Shown here: positions 26,734 through 34,967 of the stretch, piece by piece
Numbering within the stretch: position 1 is the stretch's first letter
How the letters are laid out: each line of letters begins with the position of its first letter
NCBI GenBank assembly: GCA_900315435.1
Contig: OMYY01000005.1
Location: forward strand, 28,147 to 92,146
Direction of reading: 5' to 3'
Length of the DNA stretch: 64,000 nucleotides
Source of the DNA: an uncultured Spirochaetaceae bacterium
GTDB taxonomy: Bacteria; Spirochaetota; Spirochaetia; Sphaerochaetales; Sphaerochaetaceae
Position numbers and translations under genes: made by a program
The notes under the pieces: generated by a model
Databases searched by the model: none
Told to the model about the DNA's origin: nothing
Seen by the model: the letters and a program-made list of their open reading frames with translations, nothing else

Positions 26734-27882
26734 ATGGCAGAGACGAAACGAGATTATTATGAGGTGCTTGGTGTCGCCAAGGACGCGACTCCAGAGCAGA
26801 TCAAGAAAGCATATCACAAGCTGGCTTTGGCCAATCACCCGGATACCCATCCGGGCGACAAGGACGCCGAGGCCCGTTTCAAGGAAGCCACCGAGGCATA
26901 CGAAGTCCTCAGCGACGAGAAGAAGCGCGCGGCCTACGACCAGTACGGCTTTGCCGGTATCGACGGAGCTGGAGGCATGGGTCACGACTATTCCCATGTC
27001 TACCAGGATTTCTCCGATATCTTCGGAGGTCGTGGCGGATTCGAGGACATTTTCAGTTCCTTTTTCGGAGGCGGCATGGGTGGCCAGGGTGGCGCACGCC
27101 GTAGTGGCGGACCCAGCCAGGGATCGAGCCTGCGCTATGACGTGACGCTGGACTTCAAGGATGCGCTGTTTGGCACCAAGGTGGATGTCTCGTATATCCA
27201 TCAGGTGGTCTGCGACACCTGCCATGGTTCCGGTTCTGCTGACGGCACCGGAACAAAGACCTGCCCCACTTGCGGAGGAAGCGGCCAGGTACGTAGGAAC
27301 AGTGGATTCTTCACCGTGGCGACGACCTGCCCCACCTGTGGCGGCAGAGGCCAGGTGATCGACCATCCTTGCCAGGACTGCCATGGCTCCGGCTTGAAGC
27401 GCAAGCAGACCAAGCTGAGGGTCACCATTCCTGCTGGCGTGGATAACGGCAACAGGGTCACGTTGCGAGGTATGGGAGACGCTGGGGCCAACGGTGGTCC
27501 GAGCGGTGATTTGGTGGTTTTCATCACAGTCAGGCCGGACAAGTATTTCGTCCGGCAGGGCGCGGACCTCTACTTGCAGGTGCCGATCAGCTTCACCCAG
27601 GCAGCGCTTGGCTCCGACATCATCATCACCAGTGTGGATGGCAAGGAGCTCAAAGTGTCCATCCCGGGCGGGACGCAGAGCGGGAAGCTGCTGAGAGTCC
27701 GTGGACAAGGCGCCCCCAAGCTCAACAGTACCGATCGTGGCGATTTGTACCTGCGCATCCAGGTGGATACCCCGAAGCATCTTGGTCTGAAGGCCCGCAG
27801 TCTGATGAAGCAGCTGTCTGAGGCTATGGGCGAGAATGACAGGCCGCAGCCGGTCCCCTATGAGGGTGATATCAACGAATAA
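26734..27882 (+). CDS. dnaJ: Chaperone DnaJ (Hsp40)
   Basis: 382 residues from ATG 26734. J domain with HPD (LANHPDTHPGD) at about residues 31-40, a Gly/Phe-rich region (about 75-125), four CxxCxGxG zinc repeats (CDTCHGSG, CPTCGGSG, CPTCGGRG, CQDCHGSG, about 155-225), and the C-terminal substrate domain. It stimulates DnaK ATPase. A frame open to 26716 lies partly in the inverted repeat and lacks a ribosome site. Confidence 0.97.
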   Translation: MAETKRDYYEVLGVAKDATPEQIKKAYHKLALANHPDTHPGDKDAEARFKEATEAYEVLSDEKKRAAYDQYGFAGIDGAGGMGHDYSHVYQDFSDIFGGRGGFEDIFSSFFGGGMGGQGGARRSGGPSQGSSLRYDVTLDFKDALFGTKVDVSYIHQVVCDTCHGSGSADGTGTKTCPTCGGSGQVRRNSGFFTVATTCPTCGGRGQVIDHPCQDCHGSGLKRKQTKLRVTIPAGVDNGNRVTLRGMGDAGANGGPSGDLVVFITVRPDKYFVRQGADLYLQVPISFTQAALGSDIIITSVDGKELKVSIPGGTQSGKLLRVRGQGAPKLNSTDRGDLYLRIQVDTPKHLGLKARSLMKQLSEAMGENDRPQPVPYEGDINE

Positions 27883-27895
27883 GAGGAGAAACGAG

Positions 27896-28639
27896 ATGGG
27901 CGAGAAGATTTACGGCAAGCACGCGATTGAAGAGGGTATCAAACTGGCCCCGATGGGCTCGACGCTCTATGTTTCCCGCGGAGTCGGAAAAAGTTACTCC
28001 GACCTCGAGAGACTGGCGATGCTGACCGGAAAGATCGCCATCAAGAAACTTTCCCCCCAGGAAATGGACCGCATGATGCCCGGTGTGGAGCACCGGGGTG
28101 TTGTGCTTGACTTTGGCGGTGCCCGTCGGGGCGGAGGCCGGCTGATCGTCACCACGGTCAGCGAGTTCCTTTCCAAGCTGGAGGAGGGCCAGGGGGCCTT
28201 GGTGCTTCTGCTCGACGAGATCACTGATCCGCACAACCTGGGGGCGATTCTCCGCAGTGCCGACCAGTTCGGAGTCGACTTGGTGGTCGTCCCCGAAAGG
28301 CGCAGCGCCCAGGCCAACGAGACGGTCACCAAGATTTCTTCCGGCGCCGCCCAGTATGTGCCGATGGCGGTGGTCACCAACCTGAGCCGCGAGGTGAAGG
28401 AACTGAAGGCTGCCGGATTCTGGATCTATGGCGCGGACATGTCCGGTACGAACAGCTACGAGACCAAGTTCCCCCAGAGGACTGCCATCATCATGGGTAG
28501 CGAGGGAAGTGGCATCCGCGAACTTTCCCGCAAGCTCTGCGACGAGATTGTATCGATCCCGATGCGCGGGCATATCGACTCGCTCAACGTGTCGGTCGCC
28601 ACCGGTATCCTGCTTTACGAGTTTCGTCGCCAGCATTGA
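27896..28639 (+). CDS. rlmB: RlmB-type 23S rRNA 2'-O-methyltransferase (SpoU family)
   Basis: 247 residues from ATG 27896, with GAGGAG 9-14 nt upstream. A short N-terminal substrate-binding domain (EKIYGKHAIEEGI) is followed by the SPOUT domain with motif 1 DPHNLGAILRSADQFG, motif 2 IIMGSEGSGI and motif 3 IPMRGHIDSLNVSVATGILLYE, which make the knotted SAM site. RlmB modifies G2251 of 23S rRNA in E. coli; TrmH-like relatives act on tRNA, so the exact site is inferred. It follows dnaJ by 13 bp and ends at a terminator. Confidence 0.88.
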   Translation: MGEKIYGKHAIEEGIKLAPMGSTLYVSRGVGKSYSDLERLAMLTGKIAIKKLSPQEMDRMMPGVEHRGVVLDFGGARRGGGRLIVTTVSEFLSKLEEGQGALVLLLDEITDPHNLGAILRSADQFGVDLVVVPERRSAQANETVTKISSGAAQYVPMAVVTNLSREVKELKAAGFWIYGADMSGTNSYETKFPQRTAIIMGSEGSGIRELSRKLCDEIVSIPMRGHIDSLNVSVATGILLYEFRRQH

Positions 28640-28656
28640 TGCTTCCATTCCAACGA

Positions 28657-28689
28657 AAAGAGCCGCTCTGGTTGCCAGGGCGGCTCTTT
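28657..28689 (+). terminator. Terminator after rlmB
   Basis: AAAGAGCCGCTCTGG (28657-28671) pairs with CCAGGGCGGCTCTTT (28675-28689) with a single G-T pair and a 3-nt loop. A-rich and T-rich ends on both sides allow it to work in both directions. Confidence 0.85.
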
Positions 28690-28716
28690 CCTTGTCTCTA
28701 TGGGTTTCAGAAAGAC

Positions 28717-28747
28717 AAAACCCCTGATGTGACAGGCACATCAAGGG
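28717..28747 (-). terminator. Terminator after the PurD-like gene (minus strand)
   Basis: On the minus strand CCCTTGATGTG, loop CCTGT and CACATCAGGGG are followed by TTTT. It lies 27 bp after the stop of the minus-strand gene that ends at 28774. Confidence 0.7.
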
Positions 28748-28773
28748 CTCCGGTAAAGCCTGGAGGTTTCCCC

Positions 28774-30033
28774 TCAGTTCTCTAAAAAGCGTTCGCCGAT
28801 GTCCTGGCGGTACCAGGATCCCTCGAAGTGGATCTTGTTGATCTTCGCGTAGGCGTTCTTGTTGGCCATGTTGATGTTCTCGCCTTTGCCGACGATGGTC
28901 ACCGGCCTGCCACCGACGGTAATCGGCTGTCCATCATGTCTCTCGACGGCACCGAAGAAGACCTGTGGCTCATCCTTGAAGGAGTTGAGCTGCATGTAGG
29001 CAGGAAGCGGATCGAGCACCTTGCCGATTTCGGGAGCTTGCGGATAGCCCTTGCTGGCGATGACGATGGCGACGGTGCTTTGGGTTGAGACACTCAGCTG
29101 GTAGCTCCCCAGGTTGTCGTGCTCCATCGCGTACATGATGTCCAGGGCGTCGCTCTTGATCAGCGGAATGATCGCCTGGGCTGAGGGATCGTTGAAACGT
29201 ACGTGATAGTCGACCAGGATCGGACCGTCCTTGGAAAGGATTACGCTGAAAGTGAGTACCCCGTGGTAGGTGAGCTTTTCGACACCCATGCCGTAGATGG
29301 TCGGGTTGATGATCCGATTGACCAGCTCCTGGCTCAACTCGTCGCTGATGGGGACCGGGCAGATGGCACCCATGCCACCGGTGGGGATGCCCTCCTCGTG
29401 CTGGGTCTTGGAGTAATCGCTGGAGAAGGGAAGCAGCAGATATCCCTTGTTGTCCACCAGTGCGGTGACGGAAAGGGAAAGGCCGCGAAGGTGCTCCTCT
29501 ACCAGGATGTCGCCTCGCTTGAGCAGTTCTTTGCCGAAGGCGATCAGCTGCTGGGTGTCAGTCGTATCGATCATCATCCTGCTCGGAGCCGGCCCCTTGC
29601 TCTTGATGACCAGGCGTTCTCCCTGGTGGCGCAGCAGGAAGGCTTCCATCGTCTTGGCGTCGCTGAACAGCTTGTGGCTCGGAGTGGGGATGTTGTGGCG
29701 GTCGGTGAAAGCTCGGGCAAAGTCCCTGTCTCCCTCCAGCTTCAGCGATTTGCTCGGGCAACCGAAGCATTCGATGCCCTTCTCCGTGAGCTTGTCCACC
29801 ATCGCGCTGAACAATGGCTTTTCGGTGCCGATGAAGACAAAGTCGATGTGGTGGTCAAGGCAGGCCTGATAGACTTGCCCAAAGTCCTCAGGATTGATGT
29901 CAAGATTGATGGCGAGCGCTTCGGTGCCATAGTTGCCCGGTGCGACATACAGATCCTCAATGAAATGACTGCGGGAAAGCCACCATGCCAAAGCATGGTC
30001 TTTGGCTCCAGATCCTAGGACTAATACTCTCAT
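28774..30033 (-). CDS. Divergent phosphoribosylamine-glycine ligase (PurD) homologue
   Basis: 419 residues, about the length of PurD, with the ATP-grasp layout: N-terminal MRVLVLGSGAKDHALAWWLS, segment GCPSKSLKLEGDRDFARAF, IPTGGMGAICPVP at about 217-228 and a C-terminal VRFNDPSAQ. PurD joins glycine to phosphoribosylamine in purine synthesis. Key places differ: the metal-binding segment usually read as EFNVRFGDPE is DYHVRFNDPS (274-284), and the nucleotide loop KADGLAAGKG is KSKGPAPSR. It may be a low-activity enzyme or an ATP-grasp ligase of another specificity. It lies 28 bp after dus and is probably co-transcribed; no other pur gene is near. Confidence 0.7.
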   Translation of the reverse strand: MRVLVLGSGAKDHALAWWLSRSHFIEDLYVAPGNYGTEALAINLDINPEDFGQVYQACLDHHIDFVFIGTEKPLFSAMVDKLTEKGIECFGCPSKSLKLEGDRDFARAFTDRHNIPTPSHKLFSDAKTMEAFLLRHQGERLVIKSKGPAPSRMMIDTTDTQQLIAFGKELLKRGDILVEEHLRGLSLSVTALVDNKGYLLLPFSSDYSKTQHEEGIPTGGMGAICPVPISDELSQELVNRIINPTIYGMGVEKLTYHGVLTFSVILSKDGPILVDYHVRFNDPSAQAIIPLIKSDALDIMYAMEHDNLGSYQLSVSTQSTVAIVIASKGYPQAPEIGKVLDPLPAYMQLNSFKDEPQVFFGAVERHDGQPITVGGRPVTIVGKGENINMANKNAYAKINKIHFEGSWYRQDIGERFLEN

Positions 30034-30061
30034 ACGTACCCTCGCCTCAAACGTACCACCA

Positions 30062-31060
30062 TCAATTTATGCTCGTCAACCTTGCGCAAATATATGCATA
30101 ATCCGCTCTCGTCTCGGTGGTGTTGAATGCCTGTTTCGCCTCACGCACCCCTTGCATCCCACGCAGGTAAAAGGAGGCGCATTTGCGCATCTGGTGGCAG
30201 GCGCTCCGCTCTCCGTATTTCTCGATGGTGGCGTCCAGATGCTCCATCAGCGCCTGGATGCGGCGCTCGGTGGACAAGGGCATCGGTTCCTTCCCCTCGC
30301 CCAGCGCCTTGGCGTCCTCGAAGATGAAGGGGTTGCCGATCGCTCCACGGGCCACCATGACCGCATCGACCTCGTACGTCCTCAGTACCTTGACGACGTC
30401 CGCAGCCGTGAAGAGGTCGCCGCTGGCGATGACTCGCACCTGGGGCCAGTGCCTTGCCCGGAAGTCGCAGAGCTCCTTCAGCCGTTCTTGGTGGGCGAAG
30501 GGGGCGTACCCCTCGGTACGGGTCCTGGTATGGAGCGTCATGGCGCTGGCTCCCCCAATGGCCACTGCGTCGGCAAACTCCAGAAAGTTGACCGACTGGT
30601 TGTCCCAGCCGAGACGGAACTTGATGGAGACGGGGATGTCGGTCAGTTCGGTGATCCGCTTGACTATCTGTCTGGCCAGCTCCGGGTCCTTCATCAGCGC
30701 CGAGCCGCTTCCGGTGCGGGTTACCTTGGGAACCGGACAGCCTGCGTTGATGTCGATCATCACCGGATGGTAAGGAATGGTCTTTTCCACCGCTTTCTCG
30801 ATTGGGTCGAGACTACCCATGAAGAGCTGCACCGCGTAGTTCCGCTCGTTGGATGCCCGCTCCATCAGCTCTTCGGTCTTTTCGCTGTCGCGGTAGAGCC
30901 CCTCGGCACTGACCATCTCGGTATAGGTGAGGTCCGCCCCATGCTTGATGCACAGCGAACGGAAGGGAATATCGGTATATCCCGCCATGGGGGCGAGAAA
31001 CAGGTTGCCTTGCAGTACAGCGCTTCCCACCAGGAAGGGCCGGATGTACGGTTGCTTCAT
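30062..31060 (-). CDS. dus: tRNA-dihydrouridine synthase
   Basis: 332 residues from the ATG at 31060 (MKQPYIRPFLVGSAVLQGN). The flavin barrel begins LFLAPMAGYTDIPFRSLC (about 25-42), has FMGSLDP, DINAGCPVPKVTRTGSGSALMKDP with the catalytic Cys (about 95-112), RTRTEGYAPFA, and VMVARGAIGNPFIF. Dus enzymes reduce uridine in the tRNA D-loop using FMN; the overall pattern is DusB-like. A longer open frame exists upstream, but a promoter with its -10 box 11 nt before 31060 and conservation favour this start. Confidence 0.93.
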   Translation of the reverse strand: MKQPYIRPFLVGSAVLQGNLFLAPMAGYTDIPFRSLCIKHGADLTYTEMVSAEGLYRDSEKTEELMERASNERNYAVQLFMGSLDPIEKAVEKTIPYHPVMIDINAGCPVPKVTRTGSGSALMKDPELARQIVKRITELTDIPVSIKFRLGWDNQSVNFLEFADAVAIGGASAMTLHTRTRTEGYAPFAHQERLKELCDFRARHWPQVRVIASGDLFTAADVVKVLRTYEVDAVMVARGAIGNPFIFEDAKALGEGKEPMPLSTERRIQALMEHLDATIEKYGERSACHQMRKCASFYLRGMQGVREAKQAFNTTETRADYAYICARLTSIN

Positions 31061-31071
31061 GATTGATGCAA

Positions 31072-31101
31072 AATATATCATGCTCCAAATGGCTTGGTCA
31101 A
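31072..31101 (-). promoter_or_regulatory. Promoter of dus and the PurD-like gene
   Basis: On the minus strand TTGACC (31101-31096) and TATATT (31077-31072) are 18 bp apart, and the dus ATG lies 11 nt after the -10. The leader would be about five nucleotides and no ribosome site is present. Confidence 0.65.
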
Positions 31102-31144
31102 ACATGCTAACTTTCATCTGGAAAAACACTTACATAAAGCGGGT

Positions 31145-31173
31145 TTGACAAATCGACCTTGTCGTGCTAGGTT
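31145..31173 (+). promoter_or_regulatory. Leaderless promoter of the RicT-like gene
   Basis: TTGACA (31145-31150) and TAGGTT (31168-31173) are 17 bp apart. The ATG at 31182 lies 8 nt downstream, so the mRNA would begin at or within two bases of the start codon. Confidence 0.7.
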
Positions 31174-31181
31174 TCTCTCAT

Positions 31182-32330
31182 ATGAGAAAAGAACAGTATC
31201 GTCCTGATGACGGACAGACACATACCAATCACCCGGATAGCGGTTACATCTATCTGGTGAAAAATCCTTCCAGCAACGAGCTCTCCGTCTGCGCATGGGA
31301 CAGCATGCTCTACCCGGGCATCAGTGTCGTCATGCCGACACGCTATGGCTTGGACCTGGGCATCGTCGTTGCTGACGCTTCGCAGATGGGAAAACCCTAT
31401 CAGGCCGGATCGACCGAGATCCGGGGTGCCTGTGCACGCTGCCGCGCCGGCTACGATGACGGCGATGCCGAGGAGCCGGTCGAGATGGTCGATGACCAGC
31501 CTTTGGCGGCCAGTGGCGAGGTTGGGCCGGACGGAAATCCGGTGGTGGACGATATCATTTGGAACGAGGATCCCGACGTCGACGCGTGCTCCGAGTGCGA
31601 GATGTGCATCGACCAGAGGGATCCGGAAAAGGTGAAGCTTGCAGGGGATGCCCTGTGGATTGTCCGTCTTGCCACGCCGAGCGACTTGGCCCGCTACCAG
31701 GAACTGTCAGGCAAGGAAGAGGAGGCTATGCGGATTTGCCGCGAGAAGATCGCCTTCCACAAGCTGGACATGAAACTGGTCACCGCCCATTTCCTGCTGG
31801 GCGAGCCGAAAATCCTCTTTTTCTTCACCGCCGACGTCCGTGTCGACTTCCGTGAGCTGGTCAAGGACCTGGTCAGTGTCTTCCGCATCCGCATCGAGCT
31901 GCGCCAGATTGGCGTCCGTGACGAGAGCCGGGTGTTGGGCGGGCTGGCCATCTGCGGCCGTGATTTCTGCTGCCATGCCATGACGGACAAGCTCAACCCG
32001 GTCTCGATCAAGATGGCGAAGGAGCAGAACCTTTCGCTCAACTCGATGAAGATATCCGGTCCCTGCGGACGCCTGCTCTGCTGCCTGGCCTTTGAGTACG
32101 ACTTCTACGCCGAGGAAAAGGCCAAGTACCCGCAGGAGGGAAGCAGGCTGAGGGTGGGGGACGAACTGATGAAGGTGTCCGAAGTGAACATCCTTTCCAA
32201 ACAGTTGACCTTGTGCGGAACCGAGGGACGGGTGTTGACCCTGCCTGCGAGCGCCTGCATCTATAAGGAAGAGACGAAACGGTGGGAGATTTCCCAAGAG
32301 TATATGGACGAGCTCTTCGGGAAAGAATAA
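31182..32330 (+). CDS. RicT/YaaT family protein (PSP1 domain) with a cysteine-rich insert
   Basis: 382 residues from ATG 31182. A PSP1-type region covers the N-terminal part and about residues 155-330, with FTADVRVDFRELVKDLVSVFRIRIELRQIG, then RDFCCHAMTDKLNPVSIKMAKEQNLSLN and GPCGRLLCCLAFEYD. In Bacillus RicT works with RicA and RicF to mature polycistronic mRNAs with RNase Y, and the complex holds Fe-S clusters. Between about residues 84 and 145 lies an acidic insert with CARC and CSECEMC, which could bind zinc or an Fe-S cluster. rny is also in this window. No ribosome site precedes the start. Confidence 0.85.
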   Translation: MRKEQYRPDDGQTHTNHPDSGYIYLVKNPSSNELSVCAWDSMLYPGISVVMPTRYGLDLGIVVADASQMGKPYQAGSTEIRGACARCRAGYDDGDAEEPVEMVDDQPLAASGEVGPDGNPVVDDIIWNEDPDVDACSECEMCIDQRDPEKVKLAGDALWIVRLATPSDLARYQELSGKEEEAMRICREKIAFHKLDMKLVTAHFLLGEPKILFFFTADVRVDFRELVKDLVSVFRIRIELRQIGVRDESRVLGGLAICGRDFCCHAMTDKLNPVSIKMAKEQNLSLNSMKISGPCGRLLCCLAFEYDFYAEEKAKYPQEGSRLRVGDELMKVSEVNILSKQLTLCGTEGRVLTLPASACIYKEETKRWEISQEYMDELFGKE

Positions 32331-32350
32331 AAATTCAATAAAGCATTGTA

Positions 32351-32379
32351 TTGACCCATTTTATAGTCTGTGCTATGTT
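32351..32379 (+). promoter_or_regulatory. Promoter of rpsT
   Basis: TTGACC (32351-32356) and TATGTT (32374-32379) with a 17-bp spacer. The leader to the rpsT ATG is about 80 nt and contains a GGAGG site at 32456-32460. Confidence 0.8.
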
Positions 32380-32467
32380 GTTAAGCCGTCAGTTAATTTG
32401 CTGATTACAAATAAAGAATACTACCAAATAGAAATACATTGGTTTTTCCAGTGTTGGAGGATCTAGG

Positions 32468-32770
32468 ATGAGAAATCGGTCTGCAGAGAAGAGAGCACGC
32501 CAGAACATTGTGCGCAGAGAGAGAAATCGTGAGACCAAGAGTGCTGTCCGCACCGCCTGCAAGGGCTTCAGCGCCGCTGTCGCGGCAGGCGACAAGGAAC
32601 TGGCTGCCACCAAGCTGGCGCTTGCCGTGAAGCTGCTCGATTCCGCTGTCGGCAAGAATGCCCTGAAGCGCAACACCGCTGACCGTAAGAAGTCCCGCCT
32701 TACTCGCCACTACAACAAGCTGGTTGCTGGCGCACCGAAGGAAGCTGCTCCCGCTCAGGCTGCGAATTAA
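32468..32770 (+). CDS. rpsT: 30S ribosomal protein S20
   Basis: 100 residues. The start MRNRSAEKRARQNIVRRERNRETKSAVRTACKGF and the later KRNTADRKKSRLTRHYNKL are typical S20 helices. S20 binds the 5' domain of 16S rRNA. The end is a short Ala/Pro tail. It has its own promoter and is followed after 19 bp by the HU-like gene. Confidence 0.96.
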   Translation: MRNRSAEKRARQNIVRRERNRETKSAVRTACKGFSAAVAAGDKELAATKLALAVKLLDSAVGKNALKRNTADRKKSRLTRHYNKLVAGAPKEAAPAQAAN

Positions 32771-32789
32771 CGGTTGAGGAGCGTAGGAC

Positions 32790-33107
32790 ATGGCAGATTC
32801 CAATAAGCTTACCAAAGCTACCATTATTGAGAATCTTCACGAGACTCATGGTTTCAACCGCAATGACATCCATCTGATCATTGACGAGTTCTTTGAGGAA
32901 GTGAAGAAAGGCCTGAAAAACGACCAGGTCATAGAGCTCAGGGGATTTGGCACCTTCGAGGTCCGTACCCGCAAGGGAAGAGAGAAAGCCCGCAATCCGA
33001 AAACGGGCGAGATTGTCTCGGTCTCGACGCATGGCGTGGCGATTTTCCGTCCCGGAAAAGAGCTGAAGGACTACGTCTGGAATCTTCGGAACCACGAGGA
33101 GAACTGA
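32790..33107 (+). CDS. HU/IHF family DNA-binding protein
   Basis: 105 residues with the DNABII fold: KLTKATIIENLHETHGFNRNDIHLIIDEFFEEVKKGL, then IELRGFGTFEVRTRKGREKARNPKTGE with the DNA-bending Pro at about residue 70, and VAIFRPGKELKD. Such proteins bend and compact DNA as dimers. The family members closest by pattern are HU or IHF-like; the type cannot be settled by eye. It sits in one unit with rpsT and lnt. Confidence 0.94.
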   Translation: MADSNKLTKATIIENLHETHGFNRNDIHLIIDEFFEEVKKGLKNDQVIELRGFGTFEVRTRKGREKARNPKTGEIVSVSTHGVAIFRPGKELKDYVWNLRNHEEN

Positions 33108-33109
33108 AC

Positions 33110-34753
33110 GTGGTTCAGCAATCGGACAACGGAAAGAGACAGCGGAACCTTGGAACATATTGTTCTGAGGTTCTGTTGTTATTAGCCAGCTCTTTCGTTC
33201 TTTCCCTGGCGTTCCCAGGCTTTCTCTCGAAGAGCGGATTCGGGTTTCTCGCATTTGTCGCGCTGATTCCGGTATTTGTCGTCATCCATCGCACCCGTCC
33301 GGCTGCCACACCCTTCTATGGCTTCTTCTACGGGTTCATGTTCTACCTGTTCTTCAATTACTGGCTGAGGAACTTCCACCCTCTTGCGATCTTCATCGTC
33401 ACGATCATCAAGGGCGGAGAGATGGCATTGCTTTTTCCCTGTCTGAAAATGGCTGACAGCTGGTGCAAGAAGTGGAGCTGGCTGGTGCAGGCCTTCATCT
33501 GGACCGCCTACACCTATCTCTGCCAGAGCTGGTTCGCCGGCTACCCCTACGGGACGATTGCCTACGCGCTGTGGAACTATCTTCCGCTGGTGCAGATCGC
33601 CTCGGTCACTGGTATCTGGGGCGTCAACCTGCTTTTGGTCATGCCGCAGTCCTTCATCGCCATGCCAGTGGCCCGCCGGGAACGTGTGCGCGGCTGGTTG
33701 CGGGACCGAAGGGTCTGGGCGGTCGCCTATGTGGTCGGTTTTGTCCTGTGGCTGGTTCTTGGTACGGCCAGCTGGCAGCGCTGGAAGCGCATGACGCCTG
33801 ACCGTTCCTGGAAGGTGGCCGTCGTCCAGCACAACGCCAACTCGTGGAAAGGCGGCTACACTACCTACAAGCGGAACTTCAACAACCTCCGCAAACTGAG
33901 CCTGGAGGCGATGGCGAAACATCCGGACATCCTGGTCTGGTCCGAGACAGCCTTCGTCCCGTCGGTGGCCTGGCATGAGAACTATCCTACCGATCCCGAT
34001 ACCAGCGCTCTGGTGGAGGAGTTTGTCAACTTTGGCAAGGAGCTCAGTGTCCCGCTGATTACCGGCAATCCGGAAGGTGTCCTTTCCGACCCCTCGCTTC
34101 CGCCGGAACTCGAGGATGGAACGTGGAACCGCGAGGACTACAACACCGTCATCATGTTCGACGACGGGCAGATCAAGCAGACCTACCGCAAGCAGCACCT
34201 GGTACCGTTCACCGAGCACTTCCCCTACGAGAAGACGATGCCGCACCTGTACAACCTCCTGAAGGCGAACGACTACCACTGGTGGCTGACCGGAACGGAG
34301 AGTGTGGTTTTCGAGAGCGATGGCATCAAGTTCTCCACCCCGATTTGTTTCGAGGATGTCTACGGAGACCTGAACGCCGAGTTTGTCCGCGGTGGCGCCG
34401 ACGTGCTGATGAACATGACCAACGACAACTGGTCGCAGAGCGAGGCGAGCGAGATCCAGCATGGCGTCATGGCGGTCTACCGTTCGGTGGAGAACCGCCG
34501 CACCATGATCCGCTCGACCAACAGCGGGCTTTCCTGCTATATCACCCCGGACGGACAGGTCCATGACGAGCTGCCGTTGTTCAAGGCGATGTGGCACATC
34601 TTCGATGTTCCCGTCTATCTTTCCTCTACCCACGCAGAGACGGTCTATACCCGCTATGGAGACTGGCTTGCCTATCTCTCCATCTGGGTCTCCATCCTCT
34701 CGCTGTCTGTCGGTCTTGCCGTCACCATCGTCACCCGAAGGAAGCGGCACTGA
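33110..34753 (+). CDS. lnt: Apolipoprotein N-acyltransferase
   Basis: 547 residues from GTG 33110, with GAGGAG at 33097-33102. Several membrane helices (about residues 20-215) are followed by a nitrilase-like periplasmic domain with the catalytic triad visible as Glu in WSETAF (about 282), Lys in RKQHLVPF and Cys in PICFEDVYGD, and a last membrane helix near the end. Lnt adds the third acyl chain to lipoproteins at the inner membrane, in keeping with a diderm cell. It follows the HU-like gene by 2 bp. Confidence 0.93.
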   Translation: MVQQSDNGKRQRNLGTYCSEVLLLLASSFVLSLAFPGFLSKSGFGFLAFVALIPVFVVIHRTRPAATPFYGFFYGFMFYLFFNYWLRNFHPLAIFIVTIIKGGEMALLFPCLKMADSWCKKWSWLVQAFIWTAYTYLCQSWFAGYPYGTIAYALWNYLPLVQIASVTGIWGVNLLLVMPQSFIAMPVARRERVRGWLRDRRVWAVAYVVGFVLWLVLGTASWQRWKRMTPDRSWKVAVVQHNANSWKGGYTTYKRNFNNLRKLSLEAMAKHPDILVWSETAFVPSVAWHENYPTDPDTSALVEEFVNFGKELSVPLITGNPEGVLSDPSLPPELEDGTWNREDYNTVIMFDDGQIKQTYRKQHLVPFTEHFPYEKTMPHLYNLLKANDYHWWLTGTESVVFESDGIKFSTPICFEDVYGDLNAEFVRGGADVLMNMTNDNWSQSEASEIQHGVMAVYRSVENRRTMIRSTNSGLSCYITPDGQVHDELPLFKAMWHIFDVPVYLSSTHAETVYTRYGDWLAYLSIWVSILSLSVGLAVTIVTRRKRH

Positions 34754-34761
34754 TGCCTTCG

Positions 34762-34781
34762 CCGGCACCTTCGGGTGCCGG
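34762..34781 (+). terminator. Hairpin after lnt, probable terminator
   Basis: CCGGCACC (34762-34769), loop TTCG and GGTGCCGG (34774-34781) form a perfect 8-bp stem with a stable UUCG-type loop. The following bases TTGCATGCCGTTTG are only partly T-rich, so termination may be incomplete. Confidence 0.6.
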
Positions 34782-34817
34782 TTGCATGCCGTTTGTGTAG
34801 AAGTGATAACGAATTGC

Positions 34818-34846
34818 TTGACACGAAAATGGCGGGTTACTATAGT
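34818..34846 (+). promoter_or_regulatory. Promoter of rho with a long leader
   Basis: TTGACA (34818-34823) and TATAGT (34841-34846) with a 17-bp spacer form one of the best promoters in the window. The rho ATG is at 34968, so the leader is about 115 nt, long compared with most genes here and a possible place for Rho autoregulation. Confidence 0.8.
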
Positions 34847-34967
34847 GAGTGGTATCCAAAGACAGTTTTGTCCGTGAATGCTGAAAGCTGTCGATATACT
34901 ATTTCCCGTACTACGAAATGTGAATCTTCCCAGTACCAAATTGGGTTTTTCTTGGAGTTAATACTAC

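Noticed and set aside
24904..27780. Open frame of 958 codons on the minus strand across dnaK and dnaJ
   Set aside because: It is antisense to two certain genes. Long frames opposite dnaK are a known artefact of its codon use, and there is no ribosome site or family match.
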